Of a stretch of 64,000 bases of DNA, positions 38,844 to 48,176 are shown piece by piece (position 1 is the stretch's first letter; each line of letters opens with the position of its first letter). The notes beneath the pieces are model-generated. The model was not told the origin of the DNA and searched no databases. It saw only the letters and a list, made by a program, of their open reading frames with translations. The DNA comes from JAJNPS01 sp031378845 (lineage in GTDB: Bacteria > Pseudomonadota > Alphaproteobacteria > Rhodobacterales > Rhodobacteraceae). Made by a program: the position numbers and the translations under genes. The stretch spans positions 393,409 through 457,408 of the forward strand of contig JANNES010000020.1 of assembly GCA_031378845.1 (NCBI GenBank), read 5' to 3'.

Positions 38844-40978
38844 GGGCGCCACTCCAGCCGCTTGGCGGCACGGCGGCGTTGCAGCCAGCCGATCACACGG
38901 GTGCGAAGATCGGCGCGCCAGCGTTCAAAGCCGGTCGGGTTATGCACGACGTCGGCGCGGTAGAAACTGGGGCACAGGATGGCGGCATCGGCGACCTCTC
39001 CGCAATTGCCGCAACCGACGCAGGACGCGTCGATCGCAGCCACGGGATCATCGCGCAGGGGGTCGTCAAGTTTTTTCAAGGACAGCGACGGGCAGCCCGA
39101 CAGGCGGATGCAGGCGTGATCGCCGGTGCAGATGTCTTCATCGATGCCAAAGCGGGGAATGTCGACGCGGCGACCGTCCTTGATGGCCTGTGCCCTGAGC
39201 GGCTTTTCGCGGCGCTGTTTGTTCAGCATGCATTCGGATGAGGCGATGATGACCTTGGGTCCCGGTTCGGTGGTGGTCAGCGCCTCGCGCAGGGTGTCGC
39301 GCATCTTTGCCACGTCATAGGTGTGGTCGATCTGGCGGATCCAGTTGACGCCCACGCCGTGCATCGCCTTGGAGATGGAATTCTGCGTGGCCTTGGTGGC
39401 GTTGTCGGCGCGCGAGGACATCACGTCCTGCCCCCCCGTTGCGGCGGAATAGTAATTGTCCACCACCATCACAACGCCGTCGGATTTGTTGAACACCATG
39501 TTGGTGATCGAGGAGTTCAGCCCGTTATGCCAGAACCCGCCATCGCCGATGATGGCGATGGGGCGTTTCTCGCCACCGCCGTCAAAGGCGCCATTGGCGG
39601 CAGGGCCAAGGCCGTAACCCATCGTGGCCCCCCCGATCTCGAACGGGGGCAGCGCGCCAAAGAGGTGACAGCCGATATCGGCGGCGATCTGGTGTTTGCC
39701 AAGCTCTTTCTCCACCAGCTTCATCGCGGCGAAGATGGGACGTTCGGGACAGCCGGTGCAGAATCCGGGCGGGCGGATGGGGACGGTTTTGGTCAGGTCC
39801 GGGATCGCCGGGCGGTCCATGTTGGGTGCGCGGACGGCGGCGGGCAAAAGGTCGGGGGCGGCGGCTTTCAAAAAGGCGGTCACCCCGTCCAGCATCACCT
39901 GACCGGTATATTCGCCGGCCATCGGAAAGGTGCCCTTGCCGTAGAGCCGCACATGGGACCGTGCGCGATAGAGAAATGATCCAAGCTGGGTTTCGATGAA
40001 TTCGGGCTGGCCCTCTTCCACCACCAGAACCGAATGCTTGGCCGCGCAGAATTCCAGGAACTCATCTGAAATCAAGGGGTAAGTGACGTTGAGGACATAG
40101 ATCGGAACCTGCGTGCCGCCATAGATGTCCGCCAGCCCCAATCGTTGCAGCGCGCGGATCACACCATTGTACATGCCGCCCTGACAGACGATCCCGACCG
40201 TTCCCTGCCCGCCGAACACTTCGTTCAGGCGATGTTTCTTGATGAACGTTTCCGCTGCGGGCCAGCGGTTTTTCACCTTGTCCTGTTCGTGGACGTAAGA
40301 CATCGGCGGCAGCACGACGCGGTTGAAATCGGATCGCGGGTTCGACAGCGCGTCCTTGACCGACAAGGCCGGGCGCTGGTTGTCGCTGGTGGCAAAGGAC
40401 CCCGTCACATGGCACGAGCGAATGCGCATCATCAGCATCACGGGCGTGTTGCTGGCCTCCGACAGCGCAAAGCCGTCGCCGACCGCCTTGACGATCGACG
40501 GCAGGTTGGGCCTGGGGTCCAGCATCCAGAACTGTGACTTCATCGCAAAGCCGTGGCTGCGTTCCTGCATGATCGACGAGCCCTCGCCGTAATCCTCGCC
40601 GAGGATCACCAGCGCACCGCCTGTTACGCCGCTGGAGGCAAGGTTGGCGAGCGCGTCGGAGGCGACATTGACGCCGACCGGCCCCTTGAATGTCACCGCG
40701 CCCCGAATGGGATAATGCACCGAAGCCGCCAGCATTGCCGCCGCCGCCGCCTCGTTCGCATTCGCCTCGAACCGCACGCCAAGCTCTGCCAGCAGGTCCT
40801 GTGCATCCGCCAGCACGTCCATCAGATGGCTGATCGGCGCACCCTGATAACCGCCGACATAGCCCACGCCGTTTTCCAGCAGCGCCTTGGTGATCGCCAG
40901 GATCCCTTCGCCCGTAAAGGTCTGGCCCGCGCCAAGGCGCAGGTCTTCGACTTCGGCTTTGAAGGATCGTTCGGCCAT
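38840..40978 (-). CDS. iorA: Indolepyruvate ferredoxin oxidoreductase subunit alpha
   Basis: The 712-residue TPP-dependent 2-oxoacid:ferredoxin oxidoreductase has an N-terminal pyrimidine-binding domain (GNxA-like GYQGAPISHLMD), a CoA/Rossmann middle, and TPP binding at IGDGGFWHNG with a later VVDNYYSAATGGQ. Near the C-terminus, CVGCGNC...CPS is a canonical 4Fe-4S ligand set and the preceding CTGDHACIRLSGC is a non-standard one. It is first in a unit with iorB, transcribed away from the MarR gene one base upstream. Confidence 0.9.
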   Translation of the reverse strand: MAERSFKAEVEDLRLGAGQTFTGEGILAITKALLENGVGYVGGYQGAPISHLMDVLADAQDLLAELGVRFEANANEAAAAAMLAASVHYPIRGAVTFKGPVGVNVASDALANLASSGVTGGALVILGEDYGEGSSIMQERSHGFAMKSQFWMLDPRPNLPSIVKAVGDGFALSEASNTPVMLMMRIRSCHVTGSFATSDNQRPALSVKDALSNPRSDFNRVVLPPMSYVHEQDKVKNRWPAAETFIKKHRLNEVFGGQGTVGIVCQGGMYNGVIRALQRLGLADIYGGTQVPIYVLNVTYPLISDEFLEFCAAKHSVLVVEEGQPEFIETQLGSFLYRARSHVRLYGKGTFPMAGEYTGQVMLDGVTAFLKAAAPDLLPAAVRAPNMDRPAIPDLTKTVPIRPPGFCTGCPERPIFAAMKLVEKELGKHQIAADIGCHLFGALPPFEIGGATMGYGLGPAANGAFDGGGEKRPIAIIGDGGFWHNGLNSSITNMVFNKSDGVVMVVDNYYSAATGGQDVMSSRADNATKATQNSISKAMHGVGVNWIRQIDHTYDVAKMRDTLREALTTTEPGPKVIIASSECMLNKQRREKPLRAQAIKDGRRVDIPRFGIDEDICTGDHACIRLSGCPSLSLKKLDDPLRDDPVAAIDASCVGCGNCGEVADAAILCPSFYRADVVHNPTGFERWRADLRTRVIGWLQRRRAAKRLEWRP

Positions 40979-40979
40979 G

Positions 40980-41453
40980 TCAGATCTCGTGCTTGCGGAT
41001 GTTGGTCAGCATCTTTTGCAGCGTGCCGACAAAGGCGCGGCGTTCGTCGTCGGGGATGCCGCGGAACATGCGCACGTTGGCGGCTGCCATGTGGGGCCAC
41101 AGATTGTCAAAGGCCGCGCGCCCGGCCTCGGTGATGTGGACGCGGGTGGCACGGCTGTCGGCGGCATCTGCGGCGCGGCGGATCAGGCCCTCGGTCTGCA
41201 ACTGGTCCAGCGCGCGGCTGAGGGTGGAAGGGTCCGTGACCGCATAGACGGCCAGTTCGCGGATCAAGGGCGCATCGACGACCGACAGCACCGCCAGCGC
41301 GCGCATTTTGGGCGTGGTCAGGCCCAGCCCCGCCATTTCGTCGCGCAAGGACGCGTTATAGCGGCCCATGATGCGGTTCATGAGGTAAGGCGCGTAGTTG
41401 CTGAGGCCGATCTCGCCGAGGCGCTGCGCGGCAATGGGGGTTTCGTCGTTCAT
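40980..41453 (-). CDS. MarR-family transcriptional regulator
   Basis: The 157-residue winged-helix dimer has dimer helix IGLSNYAPYLMNRIMGRYN, recognition region DPSTLSRALDQLQTEGLI, the D-x-R wing DSRATRVHITEAG, and a C-terminal dimerisation helix. It is embedded in the minus-strand unit (FAD oxidoreductase stop and this start overlap by four bases; iorA follows one base after). It is the obvious candidate to sense the substrate and control the divergent promoter at 43.8 kb. Confidence 0.9.
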   Translation of the reverse strand: MNDETPIAAQRLGEIGLSNYAPYLMNRIMGRYNASLRDEMAGLGLTTPKMRALAVLSVVDAPLIRELAVYAVTDPSTLSRALDQLQTEGLIRRAADAADSRATRVHITEAGRAAFDNLWPHMAAANVRMFRGIPDDERRAFVGTLQKMLTNIRKHEI

Positions 41454-43003
41454 GCACCCAGCCTTTTTGCCGCGTTATAGCCTGAGCCGCCGCCGAGGCC
41501 GGGACCGGGATGTGTCGAGGCGCCGATATGGATCAACCCGCGCACAGGGCCAGTGCCGTTGGTGGTGTGCGCAAAGGGTCGCCAGATGAAGAACTGGTCG
41601 ATGGCGCACGCGCCGCCATAAGGATCGCCGCCGACAAGGTTGATGTTCATGCGCGCCAGATCGGTGGGAGAATAGGCGCGGCGCTTGAGGATGATCTTGT
41701 CCAAGCCTTTGATATGGCGCGCTAAAATCCGCTCGATCCGATCCGAAAAGGCCTCGCGCACCGCGTCCCAGTCGCGGCCTTCTATCTCGTCTGCCGCGTC
41801 GCCCTTGATGATGCGGGGCGCGTCGGGGATCTGCAGCCAGAGCACCGCCTTGCCGTTGGGACAGCGGCTTGGGTCCAGCTTGCTGGGCTGTCCGACGCAG
41901 ATCGTCGGGGTCGCTGGCAGCATTCCGCGTTCGGCCTCATTCGCGGATTTGGAGACACTATCGATCCCATCCGCAAGATGGATGAGCGCGACCTGATCAA
42001 GGCCGGGTGACAACCATTCAGGCACGGTGTCCAGCGCGTAATGCAGCTGGAAATTGCCGCGACCATGGCGGAAAGTCTTTGCCGCAGATATGTCGTCAGG
42101 CAGGTTCAAATTCATGAGCAATCGTTCGTATAATTGACCGGGAGCGACAGATGCCAGCACGGAAGTGGCTGAAACCATCGTCCCATCCGTCAGATTGACG
42201 CCGGTTACGCGGCCATTATGAACGTTTATTCTGTCAACATCCGCTCTGGTCCTTATGGTGCCACCTTTTTCTTCGATCAAGGCGCGGAAGGCGTCGACAG
42301 CGCGGCCAGATCCCCCCTTGATGACCGGTGTGCCCGCTGCCTCCAGCGCAAAGGCAATGACGCGGCCCATCTGGCCCGAATAGGCGCTTTCGGGGGTCAG
42401 ACCGGTGTGCAGGACCCAAGGCGCCAACAAGGCCTGCATTCCCGCGCTGGAATAGCCGGTCTCCAGCCAGCCGCGCGCTGGATCCAGTGCGCGGCCAAAC
42501 CATGTCATAAGCCCTCGCAGCCCCCGCTTGCGCATCTGGCCGAGCATGAGCTTGGCCATTGGCCACGACCAGAGCGCGCCACCGAGCAGCGCGAACAGAA
42601 ACGGCGCGTCGGCGGCAATCGCGCCGGTATCGGCGGCAAAGCGGTCGCCATCGCCGGGGGCCAGCGCGTTGAACGCGGCAACGTTGGTGGCACGGTCCGT
42701 CGTCAGGACCACCGTCTCGCCACCGGGTCGCAGCACGGCGGTCGGGTGCGGGCTGTGGCAGTAGTCGAACCCGTGCCGCGTCAAATGGGGTGCCAGCGCG
42801 GCGCCCGCGGGCGACGTCATGAAGAGGACCCACGTCGTCGCCATCACGTCATGGACAAACCCCGGATGCCACTCTTCGGTCCGAAGGCAGCCACCGATCA
42901 CATCCTCTCGTTCCAGCACGGTGACCTTGTCGCCCTTCAGCGCCAAAAGCGCTGCGGCGACAAGGCCGTTGATGCCGGACCCGATGATGACGTGATCAGT
43001 CAC
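41450..43003 (-). CDS. FAD-dependent oxidoreductase, phytoene-desaturase-like (copy 1)
   Basis: The 517-residue flavoprotein has an N-terminal dinucleotide fold VIIGSGINGLVAAALLALKG and E-R-ED FAD ribose ligand, a central substrate domain, and a C-terminal FAD closure GLIHIGASTHPGPGLGGGSG. It resembles the CrtI/amine-oxidase-like group that dehydrogenates or isomerises small molecules, not only carotenoids. It starts with GTG. A clear paralogue lies across the divergent promoter (43901-45469); shared segments include VGQP..DPSR and LVGGD. Substrate unknown. Confidence 0.88.
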   Translation of the reverse strand: MTDHVIIGSGINGLVAAALLALKGDKVTVLEREDVIGGCLRTEEWHPGFVHDVMATTWVLFMTSPAGAALAPHLTRHGFDYCHSPHPTAVLRPGGETVVLTTDRATNVAAFNALAPGDGDRFAADTGAIAADAPFLFALLGGALWSWPMAKLMLGQMRKRGLRGLMTWFGRALDPARGWLETGYSSAGMQALLAPWVLHTGLTPESAYSGQMGRVIAFALEAAGTPVIKGGSGRAVDAFRALIEEKGGTIRTRADVDRINVHNGRVTGVNLTDGTMVSATSVLASVAPGQLYERLLMNLNLPDDISAAKTFRHGRGNFQLHYALDTVPEWLSPGLDQVALIHLADGIDSVSKSANEAERGMLPATPTICVGQPSKLDPSRCPNGKAVLWLQIPDAPRIIKGDAADEIEGRDWDAVREAFSDRIERILARHIKGLDKIILKRRAYSPTDLARMNINLVGGDPYGGACAIDQFFIWRPFAHTTNGTGPVRGLIHIGASTHPGPGLGGGSGYNAAKRLGA

Positions 43004-43006
43004 GCC

Positions 43007-43798
43007 TTACCCCCGTGGCACCAGCGCAAGCGCCCGGATCGGGCTGCCGGTGCCGTTCTTGATCTTGAGCGGCGCCGCAATCAGGATCGCGCCCTTGGCT
43101 GGCAGCTTGTCGAGATTGGCAAGACTTGCGAGGCCGTAGCAGTTGTTCTTGTGAAGCAGATTATGCGCCGGGAATGGCGGCGTCATGCCTCCAGCCTGAC
43201 CCGCATCGGTGCCGATGCACTGGCTGCCCCAGCCGACGATGCCCTTGGCCAGAAGGTACTGAATGACTTCGGCGGTCGGCCCCGGCGTGTGCGGACCGGT
43301 CTCGTTGGCATTCAGGAAAAGGTCTTTGTCATGACTGCGATTGTCCCAGTCAGACCGCAGAACCACCCATTCGCCCGAATTGATCGGCCCGTTGCGCGAC
43401 TCCCAGTCCTGCACATGCTTGACCGTGAGCAAGAAGTCCGGATCGGCCGCACATTCGCGCGAGAAGTCGAGCACATTGACCGGGGCCACCAGCCGCTGGA
43501 CCGGCAGCGTGTCGGTATAGCCGTCGACATAGTCCTTGCCGGTGATCCAGTGATGCGGGGCGTCGAAGTGGGTGCCCGAATGCTCCCCCAGTTCAAGCCA
43601 ATTCCATGCCCAGAAGGGGCCGTTCTGGTCATATTCGCTGATCTTGTGGATCTTGATCGGCGGCGTGTCCTTGGCGAAATCCGGCGGCAACTTCAACAGC
43701 GGTGTATCCGGCCCCAGAACGCCGGTGCAATCTACCACGTCGATGCCGCCCGAGGCGAGCATGCCTGCGAGGTCGGCCAAAACGGTTGCAGAGGTCAT
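43007..43798 (-). CDS. Cyclase-family (kynurenine-formamidase-like) metal hydrolase
   Basis: The 263-residue protein carries the family metal-binding motif GEHSGTHFDAPHHW (about residues 70-83) plus SGEWVVLRSDWD and GIVGWGSQCIGTDAG. Members hydrolyse N-formylkynurenine, polyketide-like or isatin-type amides using Mn or Zn. With indolepyruvate-type genes nearby, an indole-derived amide is an attractive substrate, but this is inference. AGGGAGACAAGG precedes the ATG at 43798. It is the first gene of the leftward unit. Confidence 0.87.
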   Translation of the reverse strand: MTSATVLADLAGMLASGGIDVVDCTGVLGPDTPLLKLPPDFAKDTPPIKIHKISEYDQNGPFWAWNWLELGEHSGTHFDAPHHWITGKDYVDGYTDTLPVQRLVAPVNVLDFSRECAADPDFLLTVKHVQDWESRNGPINSGEWVVLRSDWDNRSHDKDLFLNANETGPHTPGPTAEVIQYLLAKGIVGWGSQCIGTDAGQAGGMTPPFPAHNLLHKNNCYGLASLANLDKLPAKGAILIAAPLKIKNGTGSPIRALALVPRG

Positions 43799-43865
43799 CC
43801 TTGTCTCCCTGTCAGATGGGGCGCATCCTCGCCCGCAATGAATCATGCTAGACAGAATTAGATGC

Positions 43866-43875
43866 ATTTGCAAAT
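43866..43875. promoter_or_regulatory. Candidate MarR operator in the divergent promoter
   Basis: The perfect 10-bp palindrome ATTTGCAAAT lies between the divergent cyclase (start 43798) and FAD oxidoreductase (start 43901) genes, in the only AT-rich DNA of the cluster. A TAGACA/TTAGAT stretch beside it could serve as a promoter element. Confidence 0.35.
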
Positions 43876-43900
43876 ATCCTCCGATAGACCGGGGCGGGAA

Positions 43901-45469
43901 ATGGCAGACACGTATGATGCAATTCTGATCGGGGCGGGGCATAATGCACTGGCCTGCGGTGTGCATCTGGCGGCCAAGGGCTGGCGGGTCGGCATCTTTG
44001 AGCAGGCACCCGAACCAGGTGGAGCGGTCAAGACAGGGGAATACACGCTGGCCGGTTTCAGGCATGACTGGGCTGCGATGAACCTGTCGCTGTTTGCCGG
44101 ATCGCCCTTTTTCAAGACGCATGGTAAGGAGCTGGTGGGGCATGGCGCGTCCTTTGTGCCGGTGGCGGCACCTTTTGCCTCGGTTTTTCCGGATGGGCGG
44201 TGGCTCGGGGTGTCCACCGACGTGGCGGCAACGACCGCGCGGATTGCGGCGTTCTCGGCGCGGGATGCCGAAACCTGGGGTCAGTTGCTGGCCGCATTTC
44301 CAGGTGAGGCCGAAACCATCTTTGGGCTTTTGGGCAACCCCATGAAATTACGTGCGCTTACATATTTCATGTTCAAAACACTACGCCGGAAAGGTCTCGC
44401 AGGGACCTTGGATCTGGCGCAGTTCCTGACGCAGTCGCCGCGCCAATGGCTGACCCAGACGTTCGACGCGCCGCAGATGCATGCCTTGCTGGGGGCGTGG
44501 GGGATGCATCTGGATTTTGCTCCAGATATCGCGGGGGGTGGACTTTTTCCCTATCTCGAAGGGATGGTGGGTCAGGCCTTTGGCATGGCTTTGGGGCAGG
44601 GCGGGGCCGATACCATCATCCGCGCTATGGTGGCCGCGATCCGGGCGCGGGGTGGCGTCGTGGAATGCAACGCGCCGGTCGCCAAGATTGTGCATCAAGA
44701 TGGCCGGGCGCGCGGGATCCGGCTGGCGGACGGGCGCGAGATTATGGCGAAGCGCGCGGTTGTCGCAGGCGTTGCTCCACGCAGTCTAAGACGCCTTGCG
44801 GGGGTGATGACGCCGGCATTTGACCGTGCGATGACCAATTTCGTGCATGCGCCCGGCACGATGATGATCCATCTTGCGATGCACGATCTGCCAGATTGGA
44901 CGGCGGGGCCGCCGTTGCGGCAGTTTGCCTATGTGCATCTTGCGCCAAGTCTTGACCAAATGGCGCGCACCTACAGCCAAGCGCAGGCGGGCCTCTTGCC
45001 CGACGAGCCGATCGTGGTTGTCGGTCAGCCAACCGCTGTAGACCCCAGCCGCGCACCCGAGGGCCGCCATGTTCTTTGGCTGCAGGTGCGCATGGCGCCG
45101 GGCACGATCAAGGGCGATGCGGGCGGGACGATCAGCGCCACCAACTGGGCCATGGCGGCGGAGCCGTTTGCTGACCGCGCGCTGAACATTCTGGAGCGTT
45201 ATGCACCCGGAACCCGCGCGAAAATCCTTGGCCGTCGCGTGGTTTCGCCGCAAGAGTTGGAGGCCGAGAACCCCAATCTTGTCGGCGGGGACCAGCTTTG
45301 CGGATCGCACCATCTGTCGCAGCATTTCCTTTTCCGCCCGACGCGTGGCCATGCGGACGGATCGACCCCGATCATAGGCCTGCATCTGACCGGCGCCGCC
45401 GTCTGGCCGGGGGCGGGGACCGGAGCAGGATCCGGGTTTTTGCTCGCCCGCAAGCTTGCCGGAACCTGA
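43901..45469 (+). CDS. FAD-dependent oxidoreductase, phytoene-desaturase-like (copy 2)
   Basis: The 522-residue paralogue of the 41450-43003 product has an N-terminal YDAILIGAGHNALACGVHLA FAD fold, FEQAPEPGG ribose-binding segment, and C-terminal LHLTGAAVWPGAGTGAGSG closure. The ATG at 43901 has GGGGCGGGAA upstream; an ATG at 43862 would add 13 residues and swallow the operator-like palindrome. It heads the rightward unit with the ABC importer. Two paralogues in one locus suggest a heteromeric enzyme or two sequential oxidations. Confidence 0.87.
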   Translation: MADTYDAILIGAGHNALACGVHLAAKGWRVGIFEQAPEPGGAVKTGEYTLAGFRHDWAAMNLSLFAGSPFFKTHGKELVGHGASFVPVAAPFASVFPDGRWLGVSTDVAATTARIAAFSARDAETWGQLLAAFPGEAETIFGLLGNPMKLRALTYFMFKTLRRKGLAGTLDLAQFLTQSPRQWLTQTFDAPQMHALLGAWGMHLDFAPDIAGGGLFPYLEGMVGQAFGMALGQGGADTIIRAMVAAIRARGGVVECNAPVAKIVHQDGRARGIRLADGREIMAKRAVVAGVAPRSLRRLAGVMTPAFDRAMTNFVHAPGTMMIHLAMHDLPDWTAGPPLRQFAYVHLAPSLDQMARTYSQAQAGLLPDEPIVVVGQPTAVDPSRAPEGRHVLWLQVRMAPGTIKGDAGGTISATNWAMAAEPFADRALNILERYAPGTRAKILGRRVVSPQELEAENPNLVGGDQLCGSHHLSQHFLFRPTRGHADGSTPIIGLHLTGAAVWPGAGTGAGSGFLLARKLAGT

Positions 45470-45516
45470 ACCATCGCCATTGTGATCAAAAAGACCAACC
45501 AACAGGGAAAAACACC

Positions 45517-47034
45517 ATGAACCTCAACCGTCGCACGCTGTTACAACTGACCGCCGCCGGGGCCACGCTTGGCATCACCGGCCTGCCCGCCCAAGCCGCC
45601 ATTGACGAGCTGGTGATCGCCTACAACGTCAACTTGCCGAGCTGGGATCCGACCGTGGGACCCTCGGCGGTGAACCCGACCATTCAGGGGCTTTACCAGT
45701 CGGTCTTTGACCAGTTCATCTTGCAAAAGCCGGACCTTAAACCCGCGCCGGGCCTGCTGACCGAATGGGGCTGGAACGACGACAAGACAAAGATCTCGAT
45801 GACCGTCCGCGAGGGTGTGACCTGGCATGACGGCAGCCCGTTCACCGCCGAAGACGTGGCATGGAGCCTGACCCGTGCGGCAGATGAGAAAACCGGCAAC
45901 CCGATCCAGTTCATCTGGTCGACGCTGGCCAATATCAAGGCGGATGGCAACGTCGTCACTGCTGATGTGGCGCGGTTCGAGCCGACGATCTTTAAATGGA
46001 TGTATTTCCTGACCGGCTATGTGCTGCCTAAGGCCTATTACGAAAAGGTGGGCGCCGAAGGGTTCGAGGCTGCGCCCGTCGGCACCGGGCCATACATGGT
46101 GGAGAAGTTCGAGCGCAACGCCTTTGTGCGGCTGAAGGCGAATACCAACTATTGGGGCGGCAAGCCCGATTTCGACACGGTGACGATCAAGTTCGTGACC
46201 GATGCGGCGGCGCGGGTGGCCGAGATTGAGTCCGGCAACAGCCACGTCACGCTGGAAATGCCCTATGAGGAATATGACCGCCTGAAGGGCTCGATGAACG
46301 GCATTGCCGCGCCGATTTCGGATATCGGGATGATTTTCCTGAATGATATAGAGGTGATGACTGATCCCAACGTGCGCAAAGCCGCGGCCTGGGCGATCGA
46401 CAAGCAGACCATCATCGACCGACTGTTGTCGGGTTACGGCGTCAAGATCGACACGCTGGAAACCCCGGAATACGACGCCTATGACGCCTCGATCACCGTG
46501 CCCTATGACGAGGCGGGGGCGATTGCGGCGCTGGCGGCATCAGGTTTCGGCCCCGACAACCCGGTCAAGTTCAAGATCCAGACCACCAAGGGCTTCAAGC
46601 CCAAGGATTACGAGATGATCCAGGCCATCGTGGGCCTGTGGCGCAAGGTCGGGATCGAGGCGGAGATCGAGGTTTATGAAATTGCCAAGCATTACGAGCT
46701 GCGCGCCGCCGACCAGCTGGCCCCGGCGGCGTTCTACAACTGGGGCAATTCGGTGGGCGATCCCACCACTTCGACCGGGTTCGCGATGTTCGGGCCAAGC
46801 CCGCATTCGGTCTGGGATGGTGAGGATCTGGCGGGCATGATCGGGCCGCTGTGGGGCGAGGCCGATGAGGCCAAGCGGATTGCGGGCTGGAAGGCGGTGG
46901 ACAAGTATGTGGCCGACAACGCGCTGGTCATTCCGCTGCTGCAATATGTCCAGCCGATCCTTGCGGCGCAGGGGGTGACAGTGACGCCGCATGCTTCGGG
47001 TGCGCTGTTGGCGCATCTGATGAAACGCGCCTGA
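45517..47034 (+). CDS. ABC transporter substrate-binding protein, peptide/opine family
   Basis: The 505-residue periplasmic protein begins with a twin-arginine-like signal (NLNRRTLLQLTAAG to LPAQA). The mature part is an SBP_bac_5 (DppA/OppA-like) protein: GLYQSVFDQFILQKPD, TVREGVTWHDGSPFTAEDVAWS, GTGPYMVEKFERN. AGGGAA is upstream of the ATG. It probably captures the substrate oxidised by the cluster enzymes. A hairpin follows it, so it may be expressed above the membrane components. Confidence 0.92.
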   Translation: MNLNRRTLLQLTAAGATLGITGLPAQAAIDELVIAYNVNLPSWDPTVGPSAVNPTIQGLYQSVFDQFILQKPDLKPAPGLLTEWGWNDDKTKISMTVREGVTWHDGSPFTAEDVAWSLTRAADEKTGNPIQFIWSTLANIKADGNVVTADVARFEPTIFKWMYFLTGYVLPKAYYEKVGAEGFEAAPVGTGPYMVEKFERNAFVRLKANTNYWGGKPDFDTVTIKFVTDAAARVAEIESGNSHVTLEMPYEEYDRLKGSMNGIAAPISDIGMIFLNDIEVMTDPNVRKAAAWAIDKQTIIDRLLSGYGVKIDTLETPEYDAYDASITVPYDEAGAIAALAASGFGPDNPVKFKIQTTKGFKPKDYEMIQAIVGLWRKVGIEAEIEVYEIAKHYELRAADQLAPAAFYNWGNSVGDPTTSTGFAMFGPSPHSVWDGEDLAGMIGPLWGEADEAKRIAGWKAVDKYVADNALVIPLLQYVQPILAAQGVTVTPHASGALLAHLMKRA

Positions 47035-47070
47035 GGGCAGGTGCCCGGGGGGCTTGGCGCCCCCCTGATG

Positions 47071-47093
47071 CCACCGGTTCCTTGGACCGGTGG
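47071..47093 (+). other. Intercistronic hairpin after the binding-protein gene
   Basis: CCACCGGT and ACCGGTGG arms with a short loop form a strong stem-loop without a T tract, preceded by a second GC stem at about 47043-47070. Such hairpins protect the upstream mRNA or reduce read-through, which would favour binding-protein excess over permease. Confidence 0.55.
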
Positions 47094-47165
47094 CCGCGCC
47101 GGTGGCATACCCTTGCGGGATATTTTACTACACAAGAAAACGAAAGATGGGCGTAGACCCCGGAT

Positions 47166-48176
47166 ATGAGGCTTTTGCGGGCAATCCTTGTGCGGCTCTT
47201 CACGACGGCGATCACGCTTTTGGGCGTGGCGGTGATCGTGTTCGTCGTCATCCGCGTGGTGCCGGGGAATCCGATTGCCATGATGCTGCCGCCCGGTGCG
47301 ACCGAGGGCGACATTGCGCGCCTCACCGCGCAGTATGGTTTGGACAAGTCGATCCCGGAGCAGTTTGTGATCTGGGGGCGGGGCGTGGTTGGGGGGGATT
47401 TCGGCACCTCGATCACGGCGCGGCAACCGGTGCTGACGCTGGTGCTGGGGCGGCTGCCTGCGACGCTGGAGCTTTCCGTCATGGCGCTGGTCATCGCGGT
47501 GATCCTGGGGGGTGTGGCGGCGCTGACCGGGACACGCGCAAGAGAGACCAAAACCGAGGCCGCGATTGATGTGGCCAATGGCATGGCGCTGTCGATCCCG
47601 GACTTCCTGTGGGGGCTTTTGCTGATCCTGGCTTTTGGGGTGTTGATCCCGGTCTTTCACATCTCGGGCCGGGTGACGCCGTCGCTGGAGCTGCCCTTCA
47701 CCACCAATTTCTATCTGTTCGAAAGCCTTGTCCGGCTGCGGTTCGACCTTTGGTCCGATATTGTCAGCCATATGTTCCTGCCCGCCCTGGCGCTGGCCAT
47801 TCCGCTTGCCGCGATCATCGGGCAGTTGTTGAAGCAGTCCCTGAAAGAGACGATGCATCTGGATTACGTGACCCTTGCCCGCACCAAGGGATATGGCGAA
47901 AACCACGTCATCCTGCGCGAGGCTTTGCCGAATGCCATCCTGCCAACACTGACGCTGGTGGGGGTACAGTTCACCTTTCTGATCGGCGGGACGGTGATCA
48001 TCGAGCGCCTGTTCAGCTATGAGGGACTTGGCAACATGGCCATTGATGCGGTGATCAACCGCGACCTGCCCTTGATTCAGGGGATCGTCATCCTGTTTGC
48101 GGTGATCTTTACCGCCGTGAACCTGTTGGTGGATCTCAGTTACGCGCTGTTGAACCCGAGGCTGCGTCATGGCTGA
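47166..48176 (+). CDS. ABC transporter permease, DppB-like
   Basis: The 336-residue inner-membrane subunit has six hydrophobic helices. The N-terminal FVVIRVVPGNPIAMMLPPGA and the EAA loop DYVTLARTKGYGENHVILREALPNAILP are diagnostic of the DppB/OppB branch. It pairs with the next permease, overlapping it by 8 bp. The start at ATG 47166 opens straight into the first membrane helix. Confidence 0.93.
   Translation: MRLLRAILVRLFTTAITLLGVAVIVFVVIRVVPGNPIAMMLPPGATEGDIARLTAQYGLDKSIPEQFVIWGRGVVGGDFGTSITARQPVLTLVLGRLPATLELSVMALVIAVILGGVAALTGTRARETKTEAAIDVANGMALSIPDFLWGLLLILAFGVLIPVFHISGRVTPSLELPFTTNFYLFESLVRLRFDLWSDIVSHMFLPALALAIPLAAIIGQLLKQSLKETMHLDYVTLARTKGYGENHVILREALPNAILPTLTLVGVQFTFLIGGTVIIERLFSYEGLGNMAIDAVINRDLPLIQGIVILFAVIFTAVNLLVDLSYALLNPRLRHG

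Noticed and set aside
42218..43861. A long plus-strand open frame of about 547 codons opposite the FAD oxidoreductase and cyclase genes
   Set aside because: The translation is low-complexity, Arg/Gly/His-rich and matches no family, whereas the minus strand encodes two clear enzymes.
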